In this document: in pieces, positions 6,581 through 15,381 of the stretch
Layout: every line of letters begins with the position of its first letter
How positions within the stretch are numbered: position 1 is the first letter of the stretch
From: Stenotrophomonas_A sp036403795
GTDB lineage: Bacteria; Pseudomonadota; Gammaproteobacteria; Xanthomonadales; Xanthomonadaceae
NCBI GenBank assembly: GCA_036403795.1
Contig: DASWQJ010000019.1
Span: forward strand, 1-28,263
Direction of reading: 5' to 3'
Length of the DNA stretch: 28,263 nt
Translations under genes and position numbers: made by a program
The notes under the pieces: model-generated
Database searches by the model: none
Told to the model about the DNA's origin: nothing
The model's input: only the letters and a program-made list of their open reading frames with translations

Positions 6581-7330
6581 TCACTGGAACAGCATCGCGG
6601 ACAGGACAAAGTTGAACATCAGCACCAGCAACGAGGCGTTCACCACCGCGCGGGTGGTAGCCACCGAGGTGCCTTCGATGGTGGGTTCGGCGTGGAAGCC
6701 GACATAGGCGGCCACCAGGGCGGCGGTGCCGCCGAAGATCGCCGACTTCAGCATGGCAACGCCGAAGTCGTCCCACAGATCGACACTGCCGCGCAGGCCG
6801 GACCAGAACGTGCCGTTGTCGATGCCGAGCACGTGCACGGCCTCGAAATAGCCACCACTGATGGCCAGCGAGACAAACACGCCGGTCAGCAGCGGCACCG
6901 TCAGCACGGCGGCCCAGAAGCGTGGCGCGACCGCCTTGGCGATCGGGTCGATGGCCATCAGCTCCAAGGCCTTGATCTGATCGGTAGCACGCATCAGCCC
7001 CAACTCGGCGGCGATGGAACTGCCGGCGCGACCGATGAACAGCAGCGCCGTCAGCACCGGGGCCAGTTCGCGGTATAGCGACAGGCCGAGCAGCGTAGAC
7101 AGCGCGTCGGCCGCGCCATAGGTGGTCAGCGTGCGATAGCCCTGCAAGGTCAGCACCAGGCCAACGAAGGCACCACCGACGGCAATGATCGGCAGCGAGC
7201 GTGCGCCGACCTTGTAGATCTCACGCGTCAGCTCGGCGAAGAAATCGCTCGTCGGCAACGAGCCGCGCAAAACCGTCACTGAAAACAGCCCGGCCCGGCC
7301 CAGCGACCTGATCGAAGACACCAAGGGCAT
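6581..7330 (-). CDS. mlaE: MlaE, permease subunit of the Mla ABC transporter
   Basis: A 249-residue inner-membrane permease of the MlaE family (formerly DUF140), the translocation core of the Mla importer/exporter. Strong family landmarks are visible: SLPIIAVGGAFVGLVLTLQGY, ELAPVLTALLFIGRAGSSIAAELG with the Glu/Arg-containing coupling helix, MRATDQIKALELMAIDPI, and the C-terminal TTRAVVNASLLVLMFNFVLSAML. It has about five hydrophobic segments. The length is normal. The ATG shares one base with the mlaF stop (TGATG), so translation is coupled. Confidence 0.96.
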   Translation of the reverse strand: MPLVSSIRSLGRAGLFSVTVLRGSLPTSDFFAELTREIYKVGARSLPIIAVGGAFVGLVLTLQGYRTLTTYGAADALSTLLGLSLYRELAPVLTALLFIGRAGSSIAAELGLMRATDQIKALELMAIDPIAKAVAPRFWAAVLTVPLLTGVFVSLAISGGYFEAVHVLGIDNGTFWSGLRGSVDLWDDFGVAMLKSAIFGGTAALVAAYVGFHAEPTIEGTSVATTRAVVNASLLVLMFNFVLSAMLFQ

Positions 7331-8127
7331 CAGGCAACGCTCCGGCTGGCCACGCGCGGCGCGGCATCGAAGGGAATCGGGCCGTCCGGCGCACCGTGCA
7401 GGAACTGGCGCACCAGCGGATCGACGCTGGCCTCGAGTTGCGCCGGGGTGCCGGAAAACACGATGCCGCCATTGGCGATGACCACGGCTTGGTCGCAGAT
7501 CGGCAGGGTTTCATGCACGTGGTGGCTGACGATGATGCTGGTCAGCCCCAGGCTCTGGTTGAGGCGATGGATGAGGCTCATGATCACGCCGCTCGCGATC
7601 GGGTCCAGGCCGGTCAGCGGTTCGTCGTAGATCATCAGCGGCGGGTCCAACGCAAGCGCGCGCGCAAGCGCGACACGCCGCGCCATGCCGCCGGACAGCT
7701 CGCGCGGCCAGTCGTCGGCCGCGGCCAGCAGGCCGACCGCGTGCAGCTTCATTTCGACCAGCTTGCGCAGCACCGGGGCCGGCAAGCGGGTGTGGGTGCG
7801 CAAGGGCAGCGCGACGTTCTCGGCCACGGTCAGGTCGGTCAACAGGCCATTGCCCTGCAACAGCACGCCCAGGTTGCGACGCATCTCCAGCAGCGCCCGC
7901 GAGCCACGCGGGATGGGCTGATCGAAAATCCGTAGCTCACCGGCCACCGGACGCAGCTCGCCGGTCAGCGCGGCCAACAGCGTGGACTTGCCGCTTCCGG
8001 AAGGACCGAGCACGGCGGTAATGCTGCCGCGCGGCACCTCAAGCGACAGGTCACGCAGAATCGTACGGCCGCCGCGATCGATACGGGCACCGGACAATCG
8101 CACGACAGGGGAATCGCTCGCCGTCAT
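7330..8127 (-). CDS. mlaF: MlaF, ATPase subunit of the Mla ABC transporter
   Basis: A 265-residue ABC ATPase powering phospholipid movement by the MlaFEDB complex. The motifs are Walker A GPSGSGKST at residues 41-49, signature LSGGM at 144-148, Walker B LMIYDEP with Asp168-Glu169, the D-loop TGLD, and the switch His in IIVSHHVHE. The length matches the family. It is the first gene of the operon. AAGG at 8133-8136 (minus strand) is a fair ribosome binding site, five nt before the ATG. The upstream region holds an A/T-rich tract in otherwise GC-rich DNA, probably part of the operon promoter, but no canonical -35/-10 pair can be fixed. It is divergent from recC. Confidence 0.96.
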   Translation of the reverse strand: MTASDSPVVRLSGARIDRGGRTILRDLSLEVPRGSITAVLGPSGSGKSTLLAALTGELRPVAGELRIFDQPIPRGSRALLEMRRNLGVLLQGNGLLTDLTVAENVALPLRTHTRLPAPVLRKLVEMKLHAVGLLAAADDWPRELSGGMARRVALARALALDPPLMIYDEPLTGLDPIASGVIMSLIHRLNQSLGLTSIIVSHHVHETLPICDQAVVIANGGIVFSGTPAQLEASVDPLVRQFLHGAPDGPIPFDAAPRVASRSVA

Positions 8128-8350
8128 CGCAGCCTTGTTAATAAAAAAGAAAAACGCCCGGAAGAATTGGCCGCGCCGGCTGAACTTAACCGAACTGGAC
8201 CGTGCAGTATTGTCGCATCCCCGGGCGGGGCCTGCACATGGCCGGCAACGCGAAAAGACTGGAATAGCGTGTCCCGGAGGCGGGCCAATCCGTAATCAGG
8301 CAGCGCGGCAGGGTCTCGTCGGACCCGGGCGCGTCGGGCAAGATGGCGTG
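8128..8350. promoter_or_regulatory. Divergent control region between mlaF and recC
   Basis: This 223-nt non-coding stretch must hold the promoters for both the mla operon (leftward) and recCBD (rightward). The mlaF side has a T-rich tract on the minus strand (about 8138-8156). For recC, a weak candidate pair TTAACC / TATTGT with a 16-nt spacer occurs around 8187-8214, and CAAGAT at 8339-8344 ends 6 nt before the recC ATG. CCCC-GGGC-GGGG around 8220-8231 could form a small hairpin. None of these is strong enough for a firm promoter call. Confidence 0.4.
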
Positions 8351-11300
8351 ATGCCGGCCGCGCCCCCCGATTTTCGCCTCTACCATTCCAACTCGCTGGA
8401 AGTGCTGGCCGGGCTGCTCGCTGAGCAGCTGCGCAAGCCCGCCGCCGGGCAGTCCCTGCTGGCGCCGGAGGCGATCCTGATTCCGCAGGTGGCCATGCGC
8501 CGCTGGCTGCAGGCCTCGCTGGCTGCCGAGTACGGCATCGCGGCCAACCTGGAATTCCTCACGCCCGGCGAGTTCGTCTCGCGGGCGTTGACGGCCAATG
8601 TCGGTGGCGGTGCAGATGACCTCGACGCCGGCGCCATGCGCTGGCACCTGTACGCCGCCCTGCGCGATGACCGGCTGATGACGCGCCCGCCGCTGCGCGC
8701 GCTGGCTGCCTATGTAGCCGGTGAGGACCCACTCAAGGCCTGGGCATTGGCGGGCGAACTGGGCGATGTATTCGAGAAGTACCAGGCTTGGCGTCGCGAC
8801 TGGCTGTTGCGCTGGGAGGCCGGCGCCGATCCGGAAGACCCGCAAGCCATCCTCTGGCGCCGGATCGCCGAAGGCCGCCCCTATCGCGCCCGCCGCATCC
8901 ACGATTACCTGACCCGATTCAGTGGCGAGGGCACGGCATTGCCGCAGGGCCTGCCCTCGCGGATGTTCGCCTTCGCCACCCTCAACATCTCGCCGGACGT
9001 CCTTCGCGTGCTGGCGACCCAGGCACGCGTGGGAACGCTGCACTTCTACATGCCCAGCCCCACGCATACGTATTGGGGCGATCTGCAGCGTCGCGGTGAA
9101 CAGCATCGTCCCGATGCCGATCCCGGCGCGGCCGACAACCGCCTGCTGCAGGCGTGGGGGGCGGCCGGCCGGGATTTTGTTGCCGTGCTCGGCAGCTACG
9201 AAGTCGTGCATCCGGCCGGCGACTTTCCCGCCTATGTCGACCCCGAGGCCACGGCCAGCGGCGAACCCTCGCTCCTGCATCGCCTACAGGGCGACCTGTT
9301 CCACCGCCGCGCCACGCCGGGCCTGCCGCTGCGTGCCGAGGTCCACCGCGGCGATCCCAGCCTGCAGGTCCACGCCTGCCACACGCGACTGCGCGAACTT
9401 CAGGTGCTGCACGATCAGGTGCGCGCGCTGCTGGAGGACCCGCGCTTCGACCCGCCGCTGCAGCCGCGCGAGATCGCGGTGCTGTCGCCGGACATCGATC
9501 CCTACGTGCCCTACCTGGACGCCGTATTCGGCGGACACAGTAGCGACGGTGCGCTGCCCTACGCGCTGGCCGACACCAGTCCGCTGGCCAGTGAACCGTT
9601 GGCCGAAGTGTTCCTGGCCCTGCTCGCACTGCCGATCTCGCGTTTCGGCCTGCACGAGATCCTGGATCTGCTCGCCAGTGCACCGATCGCCGAGGCCGCC
9701 GGCCTCGACGAGGCCAGCCTGGAGCGCCTGCGCAACTGGCTGCACGCCGCCGGCGCGCGCTGGGGGTTGGACGCGACCCATCGCCAGCGCCACCAGGCGC
9801 CGGCCGATGATGCCTATACCTGGCGCTTCGCGCTCGATCGCCTTTTGCTCGGACATGCCAGCGGCGAAGAAGACGACATCGACGGCGTCGCGCCCTGGCC
9901 GCATCTGGAAGGCAGTGCGCTGGCCGCGTTGGATACCCTGATCGGCCTGCTCCGTGTGCTCGAACGCCAACAGCAAGTGTTGTCCGAGCCGATGTCGCCC
10001 TCGACGTGGCGCGAACGTTTGTTGGAACTGCTCGATTCCCTGGTACCGGCCAATCCGGCGATGCCGCGAGCGCAACGCGCGCTGGAACGGCTGCGCGCGC
10101 TGATCGACGAATTCGCCCGCGATGCAGAACGCGCAGGCTTCACCGCGACGGTCTCGGCAGAAGTCGTGCGCGCGCATTTCGCCGCAACGCTGGGCGAGGC
10201 CGATACCCGCGCCCCGCTGCTCACCGGCGGCATCAGCTTCGGGCGAATGGTGCCCATGCGCCTGCTGCCGTTTCGGGTCATCTGCCTGCTGGGCATGAAC
10301 GATGGCGACTTTCCGCGCCGCGATCCGGCCGCCGGGCTCAATCGCCTCACCGCCGAGCTGGGTACCGAACGCCGTCGTGCTGGTGATCGCTCCACGCGCG
10401 AGGATGATCGCTTCCTGTTCCTGCAGTTGTTTGCCTCTGCGCAGGAGGTGTTCTACCTCAGCTACCTCGGAGCCGATGCCCGCGATGGCACCGTGCGCGA
10501 ACCCTCGTTGCTGGTCAGCGAACTGTTGGCCGCCGCAGCGCAGTCGCATGTGGACCCGCGTGCGGCATCGACAGCCTTGGTGGTGCGGCATCCGCTGCAG
10601 CCTTTCTCAGCCGCCGCCTTCGGTGCACCGGACGAAGATGGCCCGGACCCACGCCGCTTCAGCTTTTGCCGGCAATGGCGGTCCGCCGTCGATGGCCTCA
10701 CCGGACAGCGGCAGCCGCTCGCTCCCTGGGTGGATGGCGCTTTGCCCGCCGACCTCACTCCGCTGCAGACGACGGTCTCGATCGATGACCTGCGTCGGCT
10801 GTTCCTCGATCCGGCCGGGCAGTTCCTGCGCCATCGCCTGGGCATGCGTTTGCCCGAAGCGGCCGAACAGGACAGCGATCTCGAACCGCTACAGGCTTCC
10901 ACCCGCGGCCTGGAGCAATACGAGCTTCAGCAGCAGATATTCGAAGCCGCGCTGACCGATGCCGGCGATGGGCTGTACGAGCGCCTACTCGCCCGTGGCC
11001 TGCTGCCGTCCGGCCCGCTGGGTCGGCGCCAGCTCGACGAGCGGTTGCGTCAGCTTCGTCCGCATGCGCAGGCGTTCGCGCAATGGCGCGGCGACGCGCC
11101 GGCGCAATCGCGTCGGCTGCAGGTGCAGATCGACGGTGTTGATGTGCACGGCCGGCTGTCCGGCTGGTATCCGGGTGGATTGGGTCGTGTGCAGGTGGGC
11201 GGCGTCAACGCACGCGCGGCAATCCGCCACGGGCTGGAATGGCTGCTCTTGCGCGCTAGCGGCGAGCCCACGCCTTACCTGCGCTTCTTCGAACATGAAG

Positions 11301-11722
11301 ACGGCCTCGGGCCGCATCCGATGGACCATGTCCCGCTGGCCCAGGCCGATGCGCAGGCAGCCCTGCTGCAATTGCTGGCCCTGTATCGACAGGGTTTGCA
11401 GGCGCCGCTGCCATTCGCGCCCTACAGCGGTTGGAAGTATTACCGCGCCGTGCGTGAGGGGACGCTGGACAAGGCGATCAAGGAAGCCGCCACCCAATGG
11501 CAGACCGATGTCGGCTGGAGCGAGTCCGCGACGCCTGCGCTGCGCCTGGTCAACCGGGGCCGTGGTCCGTTTTCCGACGCGTTGCAGTTCACCGACTTCG
11601 CCACCACCAGCCACCAGCTGTATGCGCTGCTCGAAAACGGCTACGCAGGCAGTGCCCCGGACCCGGTGCAACTGGCCGAAAGCTGGCGTCAATGGCGCGG
11701 CGAGCAGGAGGAGGCGGAATGA
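8351..11722 (+). CDS. recC: Exodeoxyribonuclease V subunit gamma, RecC
   Basis: A 1123-residue RecC, essentially the length of the E. coli subunit (1122). RecC has an inactivated helicase fold, splits the duplex ahead of RecB and RecD and, in enterics, reads Chi. The start is recognised from FRLYHSNSLEVLAGLLAEQL, which matches the RecC N-terminus. Other landmarks are ILIPQVAMRRWLQ, the LTGGISFGRMVPMRLLPFRVICLLGMNDGDFPRR block and SISDLRR-like VSIDDLRRLFLDPA. The open frame extends far upstream to 7982, but that overlaps mlaF on the other strand, so the ATG at 8351 is right; GTG at 8348 is adjacent. There is no Shine-Dalgarno. The stop overlaps the recB start (ATGA). Confidence 0.95.
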   Translation: MPAAPPDFRLYHSNSLEVLAGLLAEQLRKPAAGQSLLAPEAILIPQVAMRRWLQASLAAEYGIAANLEFLTPGEFVSRALTANVGGGADDLDAGAMRWHLYAALRDDRLMTRPPLRALAAYVAGEDPLKAWALAGELGDVFEKYQAWRRDWLLRWEAGADPEDPQAILWRRIAEGRPYRARRIHDYLTRFSGEGTALPQGLPSRMFAFATLNISPDVLRVLATQARVGTLHFYMPSPTHTYWGDLQRRGEQHRPDADPGAADNRLLQAWGAAGRDFVAVLGSYEVVHPAGDFPAYVDPEATASGEPSLLHRLQGDLFHRRATPGLPLRAEVHRGDPSLQVHACHTRLRELQVLHDQVRALLEDPRFDPPLQPREIAVLSPDIDPYVPYLDAVFGGHSSDGALPYALADTSPLASEPLAEVFLALLALPISRFGLHEILDLLASAPIAEAAGLDEASLERLRNWLHAAGARWGLDATHRQRHQAPADDAYTWRFALDRLLLGHASGEEDDIDGVAPWPHLEGSALAALDTLIGLLRVLERQQQVLSEPMSPSTWRERLLELLDSLVPANPAMPRAQRALERLRALIDEFARDAERAGFTATVSAEVVRAHFAATLGEADTRAPLLTGGISFGRMVPMRLLPFRVICLLGMNDGDFPRRDPAAGLNRLTAELGTERRRAGDRSTREDDRFLFLQLFASAQEVFYLSYLGADARDGTVREPSLLVSELLAAAAQSHVDPRAASTALVVRHPLQPFSAAAFGAPDEDGPDPRRFSFCRQWRSAVDGLTGQRQPLAPWVDGALPADLTPLQTTVSIDDLRRLFLDPAGQFLRHRLGMRLPEAAEQDSDLEPLQASTRGLEQYELQQQIFEAALTDAGDGLYERLLARGLLPSGPLGRRQLDERLRQLRPHAQAFAQWRGDAPAQSRRLQVQIDGVDVHGRLSGWYPGGLGRVQVGGVNARAAIRHGLEWLLLRASGEPTPYLRFFEHEDGLGPHPMDHVPLAQADAQAALLQLLALYRQGLQAPLPFAPYSGWKYYRAVREGTLDKAIKEAATQWQTDVGWSESATPALRLVNRGRGPFSDALQFTDFATTSHQLYALLENGYAGSAPDPVQLAESWRQWRGEQEEAE

Positions 11723-14700
11723 ACCTCCCGATCCTCGACGATCCGTATCTGGGACTGCCGCTCGATGGCGTCCGCCTGATCGAAGCCAGCGCCGGCACCG
11801 GCAAGACTTTCACCTTGGCCACGCTGTTCACCCGGCTGGTGGTCGAGCGCGGTCTGCGCATCGGCCAGATCCTCGCGGTCACCTTCACCGAGGCGGCCAC
11901 CCAGGAACTGCGCCGGCGTATTCGTGAGCGACTGACGCTCGCCCTGCGACTGGTGCCCGGCGATGTTGCAGGCGCAGCGCCGGCCGACGCAGCACCGGAC
12001 GCCCACCTCACCGAGGCACTGCTGAAGGCGCATCTGGCCGCCAGCGGTGAACTGCCCGCGCGCCTCAAGCAGCGCCTGCAGCAGGCGGTGGAGGAAATTG
12101 ATCTCGCCGCCATCTTCACCATCCACGGTTTCTGCGCGCGCGTGCTGCGCGAACACGCCGTGGAGAGCGGGCAGACGCTGGCCGCGCCGGACTTGTTGCC
12201 CAACGACCGCGAACTGTTGGCCGAGGTCGCCGCCGACCTGTGGCGCCTGCGCGCTGCAGACGCGGCGACCGCCGAGGACATCATCGGCCTGTGGCCCGGC
12301 GGCCCCAGCATGCTTGCCAGCGACCTGCGCGAAATGGTTCGGCACCCGGAACTGTTGCCGCCGGCTCCAGCGCCCGGGCCGGCCGATGACGGTGCCGCGT
12401 TGCTGCAAGTTCTGCAGGACGCAGGCACCGCATTGGCGGAGGCGTTCGGCACGCACGGCACCGGGTTCTTCGAGGCAGTCTTTGCCGCCATCGAAGCCGG
12501 CGTGCTGAGCAAGGTCAGCTACAAGCCCGAATGGCTGGCATCGCTGTGGCATTGGCTGGAGGGCTTCGCCGTCGCACCGGGGACGGGCCAGCCGCCGCAC
12601 CCCAAACTGGCCAAGCTCACCTCAGGGGAACTGACCGACGGCACCAACAAGAAATTCGCCGGGCTCACCCCGATTTCGCCGATGAGCCATGAGATCGACG
12701 GCTACCTCGCTGCGCTGGCGCGTGTCGAGGAATGGCGGGGCAGGCGCCGCCTGCGACTGCTGCATTCGCTGCACCGCGATGCCGTGGCGCGACTGGCACT
12801 GGTGAAACGCCAGCGTCGGGTGCAGACCTACGACGACCTGGTCGACGGCGTGGCCAATGCGCTGCAAAGCCCACAGGCCGAAGTCCTGGCGCGACAGCTG
12901 CGCACCCAATACGCGATCGCCCTGGTTGATGAGTTCCAGGACACCGACGATCGCCAATGGTCGATCTTCTCTAACGTATTCGGCGAAGGCCCGGTGGCAC
13001 GCGAGGTTGGTCTGGCACCGGCCTTGCTGTTGATCGGCGACCCGAAGCAGGCGATCTACGGTTTCCGCGGCGGCGACGTGCGTACTTACCTGGCCGCTGC
13101 GCGCACTGCCGAAGCGGCGCCCCCGCTCGCATACAACTTTCGCTCGCGCCCGGCGCTGCTGGCCTCAATCGATGCGATGTATGCGCAGGCCGGCAGCCAA
13201 GCCTTCCAGACCGACGGTATCGCCTTCCATCCGGTGCAGCCAGGCACCCAACGTCTGGACACTGACCTGCAACGCGATGGCACCGCCGCACCCGCACTGA
13301 CGCTGTGGCAGGCGCCCGAGCCGCCCGTGGCCAAGGGCAAACAGAAGCCATGGAATGTTGGCCCATCTCTGGAGCAGTGCACATCCGCCTGCGTGGCTGC
13401 GATCCATGGCTGGCTGAGCGACGGCCGCGCCCGCACCGCAACGATCAATGGGCGTGCCGTGCAGGCCGGCGACATCGCGGTACTGGTGCGCGACCACAAG
13501 CAGGCCGCGCGAATCCAGCAGGCGCTGGGAGAAGTCGGTATTCCCGCCGTGGCGGCGGGCAAGCGCAGCCTGTTTGCGACCGAAGAAGCGCAGGATCTGC
13601 TGGCGCTGCTGCAAGCCCTGCTAGACCCCGGTGATGACGCCCGGTTGCGCGCCGCCCTGGCTACCGTGTTGATCGGCCAGGACGCCGCTGCGATCGCCGC
13701 ACTGGAGACCGAAGGTGAGCGCCACCGCCAATGGCAGCAGCAGGCACTGGACTGGCGCGAACGCTGGCGGCGCGGGGGACCCCTGGCGCTGATCGGCGAC
13801 CTCGGCGCTGCACAGGCGCAGCGGCTGCTCACGCTGGCTGACGGCGAGCGCCGGTTGACCAACTACCTGCAGCTGGCCGAACTGCTGCAGGAGGCCGATG
13901 CCCGCGCGCTGGGCCCCCATGGGCTGGTGGATTGGCTGGGACGGCGCATCGCCAACGCCGATGACAACGATGAAGCCCAGCAGCTGCGCCTGGAATCGGA
14001 CGCGCGCCGCGTGCAGATCGTCACTCTGCACAAGAGCAAGGGCCTGGAGTACCCATTGGTATTCCTGCCGTACGCGGGCATCGGCCGCCGGGGCCGGGGA
14101 GCGGGACGACATTGCGTGGTGCACCTGCAGGACATCGGTCGGCGGCTGCACTGGAATACAGGCAAGGACGATCCGGCATGGATGGCGGCCGAGGCCGCCT
14201 GGAAGCAGGAACAGCGTGCTGAAGAAGCACGCCTGCTGTACGTGGGCCTGACCCGCGCCGAGCACGCGCTATGGGTGGCCACAGGCCCCCTCTATCAACA
14301 TGATGGCGCCGCCCTGCATCCCATGGTCAGCCGACTGCTGGCCTTGCAGGCAGCCGCCGGCGACGGTGCGGTCGCAATCGATTCGACATCGCCGTTGATC
14401 AACCTGCCGCGGTTGGCATTGGCAGACGACAGCCACGTGCCACCGGCGCGCGTGGCAGGGCGCCACATTGCGCCAGAGTGGTGGGTCTACAGCTTTACTC
14501 AATTGGCCAATGCCGATGCCGGTATCGCGAACGATCCCATGGCCAGTGCCACGGTGGAGAGCGGTGGTGGAGCTGACGAACCCTCCAGCGACCATAGTGT
14601 CGCGCCCGTGCAGAGCGAACCGTTCGATCCGCGTTTTGCCGGCAACCGATTCGGCGTGGTGTTGCACGACGTGTTCGAGACCTGCGACTTCGCCGCCTGG

Positions 14701-15381
14701 CGCGATTGGCAACCGGGTCATCCGGCGCCGGAAGGACAGGGGGCCGCGATGGCCAGTGCCCTGCAGCGCGGCGGCTATGCGCAGGACGAACTTGCCGACG
14801 GCGTGGCCGTGCTCACCCGCCTGACCGGCCATACCTTGACGGTGCAATTGCCGGAAGGCAGCTGTCTGGCCGGCGTTCCTGAAACCGCCCGACGCAACGA
14901 AATGGAATTCCACTTTGCGATGCGACCCACCCGCATCGACGTGCTGTTGTCACTGCTGCACCGCCACGGCGTGCTCAACGAGCGACAAGCCTTCGGCGCA
15001 CGCCAGCGTCTGGAAGGTTTGATGACCGGGCTGATCGACCTGACCTACCAGCATGACGGACGTTGGTATGTGCTCGACTACAAGTCGAACCGGCTGCCCG
15101 GCTATGACGCGGCGGACCTCTCGCGAGCCATGGCGCACAGCGAGTACGAATTGCAGGCGCTGATCTACACGGTCGCGTTGCACCGCTGGTTGCGCTTCCG
15201 CCTGGGCGCAGACTACGACTACGCCCGCGACTTCGGCGGGGTGCGCTATCTGTTCTGCCGCGGCCTGGATGCGGCACGCGACCCCTCGCCCGGCGTGTTT
15301 GCCTGGCGCTTCGAGCCGGCCCTGGTAGACGGTGTCGATGCCCTGTTCGCCGGCAAGGCACCCCCGGGTGGGACCGCATGA
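11719..15381 (+). CDS. recB: Exodeoxyribonuclease V subunit beta, RecB
   Basis: A 1220-residue RecB, the 3'-5' helicase and the only nuclease of RecBCD. Walker A is ASAGTGKTF near residues 23-31. Later UvrD-type motifs include IFTIHGFCARVLREHA, ALVDEFQDTDDRQW, LLIGDPKQAIYGFRGGD, TLHKSKGLEYPLVFLP and LLYVGLTRAEHALW. The C-terminal nuclease keeps its metal site, Asp1107 in GLIDLTY and Asp1120-Lys1122 in LDYKSN, with the same spacing as E. coli D1067/D1080/K1082, and a conserved His in GVVLHDVFE. The ATG at 11719 overlaps the recC stop and has a strong site, AGGAGGAGG at 11706-11714. Its stop overlaps the recD ATG. Confidence 0.96.
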   Translation: MNLPILDDPYLGLPLDGVRLIEASAGTGKTFTLATLFTRLVVERGLRIGQILAVTFTEAATQELRRRIRERLTLALRLVPGDVAGAAPADAAPDAHLTEALLKAHLAASGELPARLKQRLQQAVEEIDLAAIFTIHGFCARVLREHAVESGQTLAAPDLLPNDRELLAEVAADLWRLRAADAATAEDIIGLWPGGPSMLASDLREMVRHPELLPPAPAPGPADDGAALLQVLQDAGTALAEAFGTHGTGFFEAVFAAIEAGVLSKVSYKPEWLASLWHWLEGFAVAPGTGQPPHPKLAKLTSGELTDGTNKKFAGLTPISPMSHEIDGYLAALARVEEWRGRRRLRLLHSLHRDAVARLALVKRQRRVQTYDDLVDGVANALQSPQAEVLARQLRTQYAIALVDEFQDTDDRQWSIFSNVFGEGPVAREVGLAPALLLIGDPKQAIYGFRGGDVRTYLAAARTAEAAPPLAYNFRSRPALLASIDAMYAQAGSQAFQTDGIAFHPVQPGTQRLDTDLQRDGTAAPALTLWQAPEPPVAKGKQKPWNVGPSLEQCTSACVAAIHGWLSDGRARTATINGRAVQAGDIAVLVRDHKQAARIQQALGEVGIPAVAAGKRSLFATEEAQDLLALLQALLDPGDDARLRAALATVLIGQDAAAIAALETEGERHRQWQQQALDWRERWRRGGPLALIGDLGAAQAQRLLTLADGERRLTNYLQLAELLQEADARALGPHGLVDWLGRRIANADDNDEAQQLRLESDARRVQIVTLHKSKGLEYPLVFLPYAGIGRRGRGAGRHCVVHLQDIGRRLHWNTGKDDPAWMAAEAAWKQEQRAEEARLLYVGLTRAEHALWVATGPLYQHDGAALHPMVSRLLALQAAAGDGAVAIDSTSPLINLPRLALADDSHVPPARVAGRHIAPEWWVYSFTQLANADAGIANDPMASATVESGGGADEPSSDHSVAPVQSEPFDPRFAGNRFGVVLHDVFETCDFAAWRDWQPGHPAPEGQGAAMASALQRGGYAQDELADGVAVLTRLTGHTLTVQLPEGSCLAGVPETARRNEMEFHFAMRPTRIDVLLSLLHRHGVLNERQAFGARQRLEGLMTGLIDLTYQHDGRWYVLDYKSNRLPGYDAADLSRAMAHSEYELQALIYTVALHRWLRFRLGADYDYARDFGGVRYLFCRGLDAARDPSPGVFAWRFEPALVDGVDALFAGKAPPGGTA

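Noticed and set aside
3984..8127. Treating the mla cluster as a novel transport system
   Set aside because: All six subunits match the known phospholipid transport pathway in normal order. Only the MlaA linker is unusual.
7982..8350. N-terminal extension of the recC frame back to 7982
   Set aside because: The extra 123 codons overlap mlaF on the other strand and resemble no RecC. The family N-terminus begins at 8351, and total length then matches E. coli RecC.
9284..10591. 435-codon open frame antisense to recC
   Set aside because: It lies wholly inside recC, has Gln/Arg/Gly-biased composition and no recognisable domain. It is a typical antisense shadow of a high-GC gene.
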